64,000 nt of DNA from Nitrospira japonica (GTDB lineage Bacteria > Nitrospirota > Nitrospiria > Nitrospirales > Nitrospiraceae). The translations under genes and the position numbers were made by a program. The stretch spans positions 1,676,876 through 1,740,875 of the forward strand of contig NZ_LT828648.1 of NCBI RefSeq assembly GCF_900169565.1, read 5' to 3'. The notes beneath the pieces were generated by a model, which did no database searches, was not told the DNA's origin, and saw nothing but the letters and a program-made list of their open reading frames with translations. Shown piece after piece: positions 25,574 to 34,075 of the stretch. Within the stretch, counting starts at the first letter, position 1; each line of letters starts with the position of its first letter.

Positions 25574-26290
25574 ATGGCAAAGCGATTTAACATTCGGATG
25601 GCAGGTGTTGGAGGTCAAGGGGTCGTGACGGGATCTCACATCTTGAGTACGGCCGTCATCAACGCCGGCGGGGAAAGCACGATTGTTCCATTCTATGGGT
25701 CGGAAAAGCGGATGGCGCCGGTCGAGAGCTATGTCCGCGTGTCGGACGAAGCGATTTATGAGATCGGCGAGATCACGTTCCCGCACATCATCATCATCTT
25801 CCATCCCCAGGTCATCACCCACGGCAAGTCCTATACGATGCCGTTCTACTTTGGGTTGAAGGAAGACGGAGTCGCATTGATCAACAACGACGGGCCGATG
25901 AGGTTGCACAAAGACCAAGCCCGCGAATTGGAAGAGCGCCGCGCGAAACTCTATTATTTCCCCGCGACCAAGATTTCGTTGGAAGTTGCCGGGATGGATC
26001 TCGCCACCAACATGGCGCTGATGGGCTGTATCGGTGCCATCACGGGGTTGACGAACATGGCGGGGTTGGACCAGGCAGTGAAAGACCGATTCCTCGGGAA
26101 AGGGTTCGTCGTTTCAGGCGGTACCGCGGCGTTGGACAGTGTGGTCGAGCGGAAGTTCAAGAAGAAGCAAGAATTGATCGAGAAAAATGTCGCCGTGATG
26201 CGGGCAGGGTGGAATTACGCCGTCGATCACGGATGGGCGGCCGCAGACGTCAAGCGGGCGGAAGAGCCCGTAGCGGCTGCCAACGCCTAA
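25574..26290 (+). CDS. porG: 2-oxoacid:ferredoxin oxidoreductase, gamma subunit
   Basis: A 238-aa gamma subunit. The opening R-M-A-G-V-G-G-Q-G-V-V-T-G-S glycine motif (CoA-related) and the N-x-G-G-E-S-T-I-V-P-F-Y-G-S-E-x-R segment are diagnostic. ATG follows agggagaccgacc. It is 23 bp after porB. Confidence 0.92.
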   Translation: MAKRFNIRMAGVGGQGVVTGSHILSTAVINAGGESTIVPFYGSEKRMAPVESYVRVSDEAIYEIGEITFPHIIIIFHPQVITHGKSYTMPFYFGLKEDGVALINNDGPMRLHKDQARELEERRAKLYYFPATKISLEVAGMDLATNMALMGCIGAITGLTNMAGLDQAVKDRFLGKGFVVSGGTAALDSVVERKFKKKQELIEKNVAVMRAGWNYAVDHGWAAADVKRAEEPVAAANA

Positions 26291-26299
26291 AGGAGCACC

Positions 26300-26623
26300 A
26301 TGTATCTCGTAGCCGATATCGATGTCGAAATTTGTGCCGCGAAGAGTTGCAAGCTCTGCACGCAGTATTGTCCGGAAGCCAATACCATTCTGTACAGCGA
26401 TGAGATGGGCAAGGACAAGGGGTTCAAGTACGGATCCGCCTATGTCGCCGTGGACCGGTGCAAGGGCTGCGCACAGTGCGTATGGGTTTGCGACAATATG
26501 GCGAAGAACAACGCCATCAAAATGATCATGATCGATCAATTGCCGAAAGCCGCTTTGACCGACAACATCACCTACGGCGAAAAGAGCACTACCGCGGTCC
26601 TGGCGAGTCCCGTAGTCGGGTAA
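26300..26623 (+). CDS. porD: 2-oxoacid:ferredoxin oxidoreductase, delta (ferredoxin) subunit
   Basis: A 107-aa 2[4Fe-4S] subunit with C-x4-C-x2-C-x3-C-P and C-K-G-C-A-Q-C-V-W-V-C. It relays electrons from ferredoxin to the ThDP site during reductive carboxylation. aaaggagcacc precedes the ATG, 9 bp after porG. Confidence 0.93.
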   Translation: MYLVADIDVEICAAKSCKLCTQYCPEANTILYSDEMGKDKGFKYGSAYVAVDRCKGCAQCVWVCDNMAKNNAIKMIMIDQLPKAALTDNITYGEKSTTAVLASPVVG

Positions 26624-26639
26624 GCACCAGAAAGGGGAG

Positions 26640-27410
26640 TTGGGCGTGGCGACGACACCAGATACAAGAGAAAAAATCATTGTCCCGGGGCCTGCCGGGT
26701 TTCATCCTCCTTCTGCGGCGCAGCTGGGCGTGGCGCTTCCCGATCCCGGTCAGGGGCTCTATTACGGTCTGCTGGAGCCCAACGAGGAAAAGGTGATCGA
26801 GGAAATGGCGCGGAAGATGTTGACCAGTCCGAACGCCACGATTTTCCCCGGTCCGTTGCTCCTGTGGGCGTGGAATGACCACGCGGTGGAAAAGGCCAAG
26901 GCCACGCTGGAAATCGCCGCGCAGATTCCCGAAGTCATGATCATTCCGATGCCGGATTATCGCCCGAAGTATCCGAAGATCGATCCGGAAGAAGTCATCA
27001 ACCCCAATCATCCGAATTTGACAATTTGGGGCAACAAGATCGAAGCGTGCATTTTTATCGGTGTCCATTGCCATTACGCGAATCTGACGTTGAAGATGAT
27101 CCGGGCGGGAACGAATTGCTGCACAATGGCGATCTGTGCGGAGCAAGGCCATGAGGATGCCATGCTCACGATTCGAGACTCCGATACCGCAAAGATCAAG
27201 CGGGTCGCGCAGATCTTCAAGAAGGTTCGTGAAGAAATGGGCATCAAGTTGCCGGAAAGCGGCGAGAACGTCCGGTTCACCGGTACGCAGTCCAAAGTCC
27301 ATGACGGGAAGACTCACACGAATCCGGCGGCCTTTGCTCCGACCCCCGGCGGGGCAGGCAGTGCGGCCATGTTCGGTCATTCCGCAGAACACATGAAACG
27401 AGAAGGGTAG
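26640..27410 (+). CDS. porE: 2-oxoacid:ferredoxin oxidoreductase, epsilon subunit
   Basis: A 256-aa subunit restricted to five-subunit oxidoreductases and related to the CODH/ACS small-subunit fold. P-A-G-F-H-P-P-S near the start, the F-P-G-P-L-L-L-W-A-W segment and the C-I-F-I-G-V-H-C-H-Y-A-N-L motif are the recognisable parts. Its role is structural or regulatory and not well defined. GTG or ATG near 26640 follows ggggagttgggc. Confidence 0.8.
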   Translation: MGVATTPDTREKIIVPGPAGFHPPSAAQLGVALPDPGQGLYYGLLEPNEEKVIEEMARKMLTSPNATIFPGPLLLWAWNDHAVEKAKATLEIAAQIPEVMIIPMPDYRPKYPKIDPEEVINPNHPNLTIWGNKIEACIFIGVHCHYANLTLKMIRAGTNCCTMAICAEQGHEDAMLTIRDSDTAKIKRVAQIFKKVREEMGIKLPESGENVRFTGTQSKVHDGKTHTNPAAFAPTPGGAGSAAMFGHSAEHMKREG

Positions 27411-27447
27411 CTGAGCGAATCGGCTCATCACTTAAAGAGGTGCGACC

Positions 27448-28791
27448 ATGAGTGAAGCGTTGGAAGCCCAGCAAAAGACCAACCCCCAGGGTGATCCGAT
27501 CACCAGCGTGGCGGCTCCGAAGGCGGACGGGAAGAAGGATCCGCATGCTGAGGCGAAGCGGCAGAAGGTTGTGACGCCCGAGTACATGTTCCATGAGGCG
27601 CCGCGTACGAAGGAATTCATCACGGGCAGCGAAGCGGCAAAGGAAGCCATTCGCCGTTCGAACGTCGATCTGGCCATCGCCTATCCGATCACCCCGCAAA
27701 GCGAAACGATGCAATTGGTCGGCGTCCTCTACGGCGAAGGCTACGTCAAGGAATATTATCGCGGCGAAGAAGAAGTCGGCGTGATGGCCGCGATTGCGGG
27801 CGGATCGCGGGCAGGCGTCAGGTGTTATACCGCGACCGCGGGACCCGGCACCTTGCGCGGTCTCGAAGGCATCGCCTCCTGGCCTGGCCATCGGCTTCCC
27901 GTGGTGGCCATGTTCACGTGCCGCGTCGTCAACGCCCCGCTGGCCATTCAACCGGACAACATCGAGGTGTCCTACCTGCTCAACTGCGGCATGATCGTCT
28001 TTCACGCCGAGAATCAGCAGGACATGTTCGACTTCACCATGGCCGGGTTCACCATCAGCGAAAAAAACGATGTGACGTTGCCGGTCGGCGTATGCTGCGA
28101 CGGTTTTTTCGTTACGCATGCCCGCGGGTATGTGCGCATGCAGGATAGAGGGATCAAGCTTCCTCCGCGCGAAGCGTGGCGTGGAGCGGTCCCGGTGCTT
28201 GATGCGGAGAATCCTCCCGCGCGCCTGTCCCGCGATGCCCCGGTTCAGAAATCGAACTTCATGGCCTACAACATCCACGCCGTATGGCAGCAGGAAGTCT
28301 GGGCGGCGGTGGAACGTTCGCGTAAATATATCAACCAATATATTGGTGGGTTGCTGAGCGCCGAAAACGTGGAAGGCGCCGATGCGATCATCATCGCTTC
28401 GGGAAGCGCCGCGGCCCAGTCGCGTGAGGCGGTCCGTATTTGCAAGGACAAGGGTTTGAACGTCGGACTCATCAAGATCCGTTCGCTCCGGCCGTTCCCG
28501 ACGAAGGAGCTCAGAGAACTCTGCGGAAAGGCCAAGCTGATCGTGGTGCCTGAATTCAACTACGTCGGTTGGCTGGCGAAGGAAATCGCGACGGCGATCT
28601 ACGGATTCTCGAAGGCGAAGATCATCGGCGGTCCGCGCGTGTACGGCGGTCAGTCGATGCCGGTGGAGTTGATCGTGGACGAAGTCGAATCCGGCTTGAC
28701 CGGCAAGAAATCCACGAACGTAGCGATGTCGCAGATCATGGGTGGCGCCGTCAATCCTGACGACGTGGCTCACTTCATGCGCAGCATCTGA
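27448..28791 (+). CDS. porA: 2-oxoacid:ferredoxin oxidoreductase, alpha subunit
   Basis: A 447-aa subunit with an extra 55-residue charged N-terminus before the T-G-S-E-A-A-K-E-A domain. Y-P-I-T-P-Q-S-E and E-E-E-V-G-V-M-A-A-I-A-G form the pyrimidine-binding half of the ThDP site; the C-terminal domain carries I-R-S-L-R-P-F-P. It is the last gene of the operon, followed by a perfect terminator hairpin. Confidence 0.93.
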   Translation: MSEALEAQQKTNPQGDPITSVAAPKADGKKDPHAEAKRQKVVTPEYMFHEAPRTKEFITGSEAAKEAIRRSNVDLAIAYPITPQSETMQLVGVLYGEGYVKEYYRGEEEVGVMAAIAGGSRAGVRCYTATAGPGTLRGLEGIASWPGHRLPVVAMFTCRVVNAPLAIQPDNIEVSYLLNCGMIVFHAENQQDMFDFTMAGFTISEKNDVTLPVGVCCDGFFVTHARGYVRMQDRGIKLPPREAWRGAVPVLDAENPPARLSRDAPVQKSNFMAYNIHAVWQQEVWAAVERSRKYINQYIGGLLSAENVEGADAIIIASGSAAAQSREAVRICKDKGLNVGLIKIRSLRPFPTKELRELCGKAKLIVVPEFNYVGWLAKEIATAIYGFSKAKIIGGPRVYGGQSMPVELIVDEVESGLTGKKSTNVAMSQIMGGAVNPDDVAHFMRSI

Positions 28792-28813
28792 GAAGCAGTT
28801 CGGAAAACAAAAG

Positions 28814-28846
28814 AGCCCGTCAGGATCCCATCCTGACGGGCTTGTT
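28814..28846. terminator. Intrinsic terminator of the por operon (probably bidirectional)
   Basis: 12-bp perfect stem agcccgtcagga / tcctgacgggct around tccca, followed by tgtttt on the plus strand. An A-rich stretch precedes it, so it can also stop the minus-strand gene at 28874-29122. Confidence 0.9.
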
Positions 28847-28873
28847 TTCCGGCTCCGTCGAGCGCGCCGCCTA

Positions 28874-29122
28874 CTATCCCTGTATCTCGTCCTCTATCAT
28901 CTCTTCGCTGGCCGGCATCCCATACGCAACGTATTTTGCATAGGATAAGTAGATCATGGCGCTGTCACGCATCGCCTTGGATCCCTGCGTCATGCGAACC
29001 ACCTTGTCGGAACCGGGCGGCTCCATATTCTGCAGCATCTGCGCATGGTCCTGCAGCAATCTGGTATAGCGTTCGACTGCCAGCTCGACCTCTTTATATG
29101 CTTTGAGGATCTCGTCCGTCAT
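28874..29122 (-). CDS. Small helical protein, unknown function
   Basis: An 82-aa acidic protein, mostly predicted helix (K-A-Y-K-E-V-E-L-A-V-E-R-Y-T-R-L-L-Q), without a signal or membrane span and with no recognised family. ATG follows ggaggacaacc, a strong ribosome site, which supports it as real. It ends against the por terminator and is divergent from the Rsm22 gene. Confidence 0.65.
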   Translation of the reverse strand: MTDEILKAYKEVELAVERYTRLLQDHAQMLQNMEPPGSDKVVRMTQGSKAMRDSAMIYLSYAKYVAYGMPASEEMIEDEIQG

Positions 29123-29159
29123 GGTTGTCCTCCATCAGGCCCTGAGCATACACTAGCCC

Positions 29160-30368
29160 ATGCATGGATCGAAAGCCCGCCCTCCAGCCGCTCCGTCCCC
29201 TCTGGTGCTCAAGGTGATGAATCAGGTCGTTCAGGCAGGAATTGGGGCCTGTCCCGTAGAAATCCCTTCCGCCGTCGCAGACCTTTCGCACCTGTTTACA
29301 AAGGGTAGAGGTTCGCTGGGGGCCTGTTATCTTGACGACTCCGCCTATGCCGCAGCCTATCTCAGCTATTTCATGCCGGTGAATTTATCAAAGGTGCAGC
29401 TCCTGCTCGATGAGCTCCCGCCGGACACCATGGTGAAGGAGGCTGGTACTCCCGTACGGTTTCTCGATTTGGGGGCGGGACCGGGGACCGGCAGTCTGGC
29501 ACTGCTCGATTGGATGCACAGACGTTATCCTGGATCGGCTGCGCGTCTTTCGACACTTGCCGTCGACTCATCCGGTGAAGCGTTGCGCCAGGCCGGTGAC
29601 CTCTGGAAGCGATACTGCCATGAAGCAGGAATTTCAGGAGCGGAACTGATCGGTTGCCAAGCCGATGTGGAGCGATCGGGGAAAGAGGCATGGCGTCGCA
29701 AGGCTGAGCGACAAGCCCCGTTCGATCTGATTCTCCTGGCCAACTGTCTCAATGAACTCTATCTGGATGCAGCAGATCCTGTCGCTGCCCGGGCTGCTCT
29801 TCTTGCCGAGCTGCTCCAATGGCTTGCTCCCCACGGCACACTGATACTGCTCGAGCCTGCCCTTCGTGACACGGCCAGGGCGCTCCATCAGGTCCGGGAT
29901 CGCCTGCTCGGGGAGAAGCGGTGCACCGTCTATAGTCCCTGCCTGCATCAGCAAGACTGCCCCGCTCTAATACATCCTGATGATTGGTGTCACGAAGAGC
30001 GGACATGGGACGCGCCCCGTTCAATCCGGGACATCGATGAAGCGGTCGGTTTCATTAAGGACGCGCTGAAGTTTTCCTATCTCCTGCTCCGAACCGATGG
30101 ACGTACGATTGCGCAGCGCTCGCCCCACACCTTCCGGATCGTCAGTGAATTGCGCGAACTCAAAGGAGATATCAGAGCCTGGGTTTGTAACGAACTGGGG
30201 CGCACCGAAATAGGCCGGCTCGATCGGGCAGAATCAGAAACCAACTGTGCTTGGAGCGAATGCCGACGCGGGACGATCGTGCAGATCGAAGGCCTGAAGC
30301 GAAAAGACGGGGCGACATTGGCCAGAATTCCGGCCGATGGAACAGTGGAAATCGTGCGGCCTAGTTAA
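29160..30368 (+). CDS. Rsm22-family SAM-dependent methyltransferase-like protein
   Basis: A 402-aa protein of the mitochondrial Rsm22/METTL17 family. Visible: Y-L-D-D-S-A-Y-A-A-A-Y-L-S-Y-F, SAM motif F-L-D-L-G-A-G-P-G-T-G, then Y-S-P-C-L-H, C-P-A-L-I-H-P and D-W-C-H-E-E, whose Cys/His residues match the Fe-S ligands of METTL17. The C-terminus has an OB/TRAM-like stretch. Homologues associate with small ribosomal subunits, so a ribosome-assembly role is likely; enzyme activity is unproven. Confidence 0.85.
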   Translation: MHGSKARPPAAPSPLVLKVMNQVVQAGIGACPVEIPSAVADLSHLFTKGRGSLGACYLDDSAYAAAYLSYFMPVNLSKVQLLLDELPPDTMVKEAGTPVRFLDLGAGPGTGSLALLDWMHRRYPGSAARLSTLAVDSSGEALRQAGDLWKRYCHEAGISGAELIGCQADVERSGKEAWRRKAERQAPFDLILLANCLNELYLDAADPVAARAALLAELLQWLAPHGTLILLEPALRDTARALHQVRDRLLGEKRCTVYSPCLHQQDCPALIHPDDWCHEERTWDAPRSIRDIDEAVGFIKDALKFSYLLLRTDGRTIAQRSPHTFRIVSELRELKGDIRAWVCNELGRTEIGRLDRAESETNCAWSECRRGTIVQIEGLKRKDGATLARIPADGTVEIVRPS

Positions 30369-30529
30369 CCCGAAGTGCTGACGGGGCACCTCTCGCCGGA
30401 GCCATCCAGTCGTATCATCAATGTTCTTAGCGCGGTCGAGCCGTAGCGTTGAGCAGCAGGACCGCTAGCGCAGAATCAGTAACCTAGTGAGCTAAATGCT
30501 AGGGAGCTGACTGCAAAAAGCTGGCAGGA

Positions 30530-30712
30530 CTAATCCGCTTCCGGTTCCGAGCTTCCGTGCTGATGACTCACACGATCCTCGTCGAACAGCTCTTCCATTT
30601 CCTCTGCGATCATATCCCGATCATTCGGCACGGAAATCAATGGGATTTCCTTCCGAGCTTTCGGCTGGCTTTCCGGTTCGGGGTCTTCCGATTTTTTGGG
30701 CTTATCCACCAT
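30530..30712 (-). CDS. Small acidic protein, unknown function
   Basis: A 60-aa charged ORF (E-E-M-E-E-L-F-D-E-D-R) with a Pro/Lys-rich start. No ribosome site is clear before ATG 30712. Soluble and probably disordered. It is 37 bp after the zinc-ribbon gene on the same strand and could be co-transcribed. Confidence 0.45.
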   Translation of the reverse strand: MVDKPKKSEDPEPESQPKARKEIPLISVPNDRDMIAEEMEELFDEDRVSHQHGSSEPEAD

Positions 30713-30749
30713 GGTGTCAGTATACACCTTCAACCAGAAGGAAAGCTGC

Positions 30750-31109
30750 CTATTCGAAGGCTTCCAAGAAGGACTTTTCAGGAAAGGCACGCTTGCAGTT
30801 CAAACAGGTCACGAAGTAAATGGCTTCACGGACGGACATGGTGATCCGGAAATCCAAGCTGACCCCGCGATGATTGCAGGCGGTACAGGAGATCTCCTTC
30901 AACCGGTAGGGCACATCCGGCTGGGTGCGCAGATAGAATTCCATGTCTGTATAGACCGGAAAGCTATAGAAGCATTTCTTGCACACCCCGCGCCATTCAC
31001 CGTCGGACTGCATGAAGCGCTGGTCGATGCCGAAGCTGGACCCCTTGCAGATCGCACACTGCACGGTGGACAGCCTGGATTCGACGTCCGAAACGGAGAG
31101 ATGGGGCAT
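30750..31109 (-). CDS. Small protein with two zinc-ribbon-like Cys clusters
   Basis: A 119-aa protein with four C-x2-C pairs: C-A-I-C, C-K-K-C, C-T-A-C and C-L-N-C, consistent with two four-Cys zinc sites. ATG 31109 follows ggaggatcgattta. No known function; regulatory or RNA-binding roles are possible for such ribbons. The frame extends to 31226 but that would overlap the divergent phosphatase start. Confidence 0.65.
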   Translation of the reverse strand: MPHLSVSDVESRLSTVQCAICKGSSFGIDQRFMQSDGEWRGVCKKCFYSFPVYTDMEFYLRTQPDVPYRLKEISCTACNHRGVSLDFRITMSVREAIYFVTCLNCKRAFPEKSFLEAFE

Positions 31110-31218
31110 TAAATCGATCCTCCTTCGCGATTCCGCCGAGTATAGCGTTGGGACCGAAATGACTGCAACTGTCGCATGGAAACGGACTTGATCACGAGTC
31201 CCATCGATTCTATAGTTG

Positions 31219-31665
31219 ATGGCCATGTATCAAATCACCGACAAATTGGCCGTGGGCAATGTGTCTGACGCCGAAAATCCGCCGGCCAGCATCGGGGCAT
31301 TGCTGATGGTGGCGGTCGAGTTGTCGATCATGCCGCCGGCAGGAGTGGCCTACGACAAGATTCCCTTGAAGGAATACGGAGAGGCTGGCATCTCCTCGCT
31401 GGATCAGGCGGTCGCCTGGATTGAAGCTCACCTGCCGGAAAATCGTGTGCTGGTGTGTTGCCGGGCGGGTATGGGACGTTCCGTCTCGGTCGTCCTGGCC
31501 TATCTCTGCTGCGCGGAAGACATGGCCTATCCGGATGCCTTGAGTCTGCTTCTGAAGCGGAGGCCTGGCGCGGTTCCGCTGCCGAACTTGCGGTGCGCCA
31601 TCGAAGCGCTGCAACAGCTTCGCGAATCCAGAAGAGTGAGCAATGCGTCAGGCCTGAGGGCTTGA
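31219..31665 (+). CDS. Dual-specificity protein phosphatase-like protein
   Basis: A 148-aa protein with the P-loop V-C-C-R-A-G-M-G-R-S, matching the C-x5-R catalytic signature of Cys-based phosphatases. The residue before the nucleophile is Cys rather than the usual His. A general-acid Asp cannot be placed with certainty. ATG 31219 or 31225 start. Divergent from the zinc-ribbon gene and upstream of mutM by 83 bp. Confidence 0.75.
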   Translation: MAMYQITDKLAVGNVSDAENPPASIGALLMVAVELSIMPPAGVAYDKIPLKEYGEAGISSLDQAVAWIEAHLPENRVLVCCRAGMGRSVSVVLAYLCCAEDMAYPDALSLLLKRRPGAVPLPNLRCAIEALQQLRESRRVSNASGLRA

Positions 31666-31748
31666 GACCCAGTCCAACCGAGAACGATTTGTATCCCCCC
31701 CTGTGCTATGGCTTGAGTCGCCGTCTGCGGAAATGGAGTCGTTCTTCT

Positions 31749-32633
31749 ATGCCGGAACTCCCTGAAGCGGAAGTCGTCGCCAGACAGATCCGGTCTCGTT
31801 TGACCGGTGCGAGACTGATCGATGCGGTGCTCGGCCGCCGCGACATCGTGAGGGAAGGGGTGGGCACCCTGTCCTGGTACCGAAAAACGCGTCTCGTTTC
31901 CGTCGAACGGTACGGCAAGAGTGTAGCGCTGAGGTTTGAGAAAGGCACCGAGGCGCGATACGTGGTGGCCGAGCTCGGCATGACCGGCCTCCTATTGTTC
32001 GACGCTGTTCCGATCAGACATCCGCGGCATGTCCACGCAGAGTTGATCTTCGAAGGAAGCGCCGAGCGGGCCCTTCGCTATTGGAATCCCCGCCGCTTCG
32101 GCCGCCTGTCACTCCTCGATGCGTCCGGGCTGGACCGCTATATCTCCCGCCGTTTCGGCTACGATCCATTGACGGTTTCGCGCGAGGAGTTTGCCGGTCT
32201 CCTGAGCCATCGGCGAGGCCGTCTAAAATCGTTGTTGATGCATCAGCAGACAGTGGCCGGGATTGGCAATATCTATGCGAACGAGATTTTGTTCCGTGCC
32301 GGTCTCCATCCGAATGCCCTGCCCAATCGTCTGCGGCCTGACAGAATCGATCGGCTCTTCCGGATTACCCGGGAAGTGCTCACGCAGGCGATCGACTGTG
32401 GCGGATCGAGCGTTCGGGATTTTTTCGCTCCGGACGGCACGGAAGGCATGTACAAACGACACCATCTGGTCTATGGGAAAGAGGGAGAGCCTTGTCCCAA
32501 CCGTTGCGGGGAGACTATTCGGCGACTCCAGAGCGAGCGAAGCTCGTTCATCTGTGTCAGCTGCCAGGGGCGGCGAGGTCCAGCAAGGGCATTCCGCACG
32601 AACGAAGAGGCGGCTTCCATAAAACACCATTAA
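31749..32633 (+). CDS. mutM: Formamidopyrimidine-DNA glycosylase family protein
   Basis: A 294-aa Fpg/Nei glycosylase. The mature N-terminus P-E-L-P-E-A-E-V-V supplies the catalytic Pro and Glu, R-Y-G-K holds the conserved Lys, and H-Q-Q-T-V-A-G-I-G-N-I-Y-A-N-E is the helix-two-turn-helix. The terminal zinc finger is C-P-N-R-C ... C-V-S-C, with three residues rather than two between the first Cys pair. It excises oxidised purines. The start is fixed by the required M-P terminus; the frame opens earlier but is not coding. Confidence 0.9.
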   Translation: MPELPEAEVVARQIRSRLTGARLIDAVLGRRDIVREGVGTLSWYRKTRLVSVERYGKSVALRFEKGTEARYVVAELGMTGLLLFDAVPIRHPRHVHAELIFEGSAERALRYWNPRRFGRLSLLDASGLDRYISRRFGYDPLTVSREEFAGLLSHRRGRLKSLLMHQQTVAGIGNIYANEILFRAGLHPNALPNRLRPDRIDRLFRITREVLTQAIDCGGSSVRDFFAPDGTEGMYKRHHLVYGKEGEPCPNRCGETIRRLQSERSSFICVSCQGRRGPARAFRTNEEAASIKHH

Positions 32634-32795
32634 AAATCGGGAGCTTGCGATTCTCATGCAGAGTACGACCTATCGGCTAGGCCTTTTGATCCCCTGCGAA
32701 TTAGTCCCTCTGGTGTATTGAGTCATCTCCGCTATTTCGCTACAATCCGGCTCCCTTGTTACCGCTTGCCACTCGCGTCACTAAGGAGACCAGTC

Positions 32796-33992
32796 ATGGC
32801 CAAAGTGCTCGAAGGTCCTGGTATGGGACTGATGAAGAAATGGGGAATCGCTGTTCCGCAGTACGTCGTCGTCACCTCCTCCGATGAACTCGCCAAGCTG
32901 GGACAAGCCAATGAATGGATGAAGAAAAGCAAGCTGGTCGCCAAGGCCCACGAGGCTTTGGGATCCCGGTTCAAGCTGGGGCTGGTCAAGGTCGGGCTTG
33001 ATTTGAATGAAGCGGTGGCCGCGACGAAAGAAATGATCGGCCGTCAGGTCGGCAGCATCACGGTGACTCAGGTCATCCTGTCCGAGATGATCCCGCATAA
33101 GGAAGAGTATTACTGCGCGGTCAAGTCGACCAGGGAAGGCAGCGAGATTCTCGTGGCCAACTGCGGCGGCATCGAAGTGGAGTCCAATTGGGAGAGGGTC
33201 AAGCGCTTGGTCTTGGATGTCGGCCAGCAGCCGACTGCTGAGGCGCTGGAGAAATTGGCCAAGGATGCAGGATTCTCCGGGGCTCTCACGAAGAAAATGG
33301 CGGATTTTTCTGGAAAGATGTTCACCTGCTTCGACAACGAAGACGCCCAGTATCTTGAAGTCAACCCGGTTGTCGTGCGGGAAAGCGACGGCGAACTGGT
33401 CGCCCTCGATGCGGTCACCCTACTCGACGGGGACGCCAAGTTCAGGCATCCGGACTGGAATTTTCAGTTTGCCGCCGAATTCGGACGTGCCTATTCCAAG
33501 GACGAGATGGAAGTGATGGCCGTCGACAGCAAGATCAAGGGCTCCGTGAAATTCATCGAAATTCCCGGCGGTGATACCGCGATGCTTCCGGCAGGCGGCG
33601 GCGCCAGCGTGTACTACTCGGACGCGGTCGTGGCGCGCGGTGGCAAACTCGCCAACTATGCAGAGTATTCCGGAGATCCTCCGGATTGGGCCGTCGAAGT
33701 CCTGACTGAGAAGGTCTGCTCGCTCCCGCATATCAAGCACATCATCGTCGGCGGCGCCATCGCCAACTTTACCGACGTGAAAAAGACCTTCGGCGGCATC
33801 ATCAACGGCTTCCGGAAGGCGAAGGCAGACGGCAAGCTCAAGCAAGTCAAGATTTGGGTCCGTCGCGGTGGTCCCAGGGAAAAAGAGGGGCTCGACGCCA
33901 TGCGGGCTCTCAAGGACGAAGGCTTCGACATCCACGTCTTCGATCGCAACACACCGCTGACCGACATCGTCGACAAGGCGCTTCTAAAATAG
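32796..33992 (+). CDS. aclB: ATP-citrate lyase, small (beta) subunit
   Basis: 398 aa, the same length as Chlorobium AclB. ATP-grasp and succinyl-CoA synthetase beta-like: M-A-K-V-L-E-G-P-G-M-G-L-M, later E-V-N-P-V-V-V and V-G-G-A-I-A-N-F-T-D-V. With AclA it splits citrate to acetyl-CoA and oxaloacetate, the diagnostic step of the reductive TCA cycle. ATG 32796 follows aaggagaccagtc. First gene of the nine-gene cluster. Confidence 0.95.
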   Translation: MAKVLEGPGMGLMKKWGIAVPQYVVVTSSDELAKLGQANEWMKKSKLVAKAHEALGSRFKLGLVKVGLDLNEAVAATKEMIGRQVGSITVTQVILSEMIPHKEEYYCAVKSTREGSEILVANCGGIEVESNWERVKRLVLDVGQQPTAEALEKLAKDAGFSGALTKKMADFSGKMFTCFDNEDAQYLEVNPVVVRESDGELVALDAVTLLDGDAKFRHPDWNFQFAAEFGRAYSKDEMEVMAVDSKIKGSVKFIEIPGGDTAMLPAGGGASVYYSDAVVARGGKLANYAEYSGDPPDWAVEVLTEKVCSLPHIKHIIVGGAIANFTDVKKTFGGIINGFRKAKADGKLKQVKIWVRRGGPREKEGLDAMRALKDEGFDIHVFDRNTPLTDIVDKALLK

Positions 33993-34075
33993 CGACAGGT
34001 CTGCAATGCCAGGTGTGGCGCCGGGAAGACCGGACCTCCAGGCCGCGCGGGCATTGAAGGAAAAGGGAGACTCCG

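Noticed and set aside
27277-28773. 498-codon antisense frame over porA
   Set aside because: A shadow of the porA coding strand; composition rich in Arg, His and Asp with no recognisable domain.
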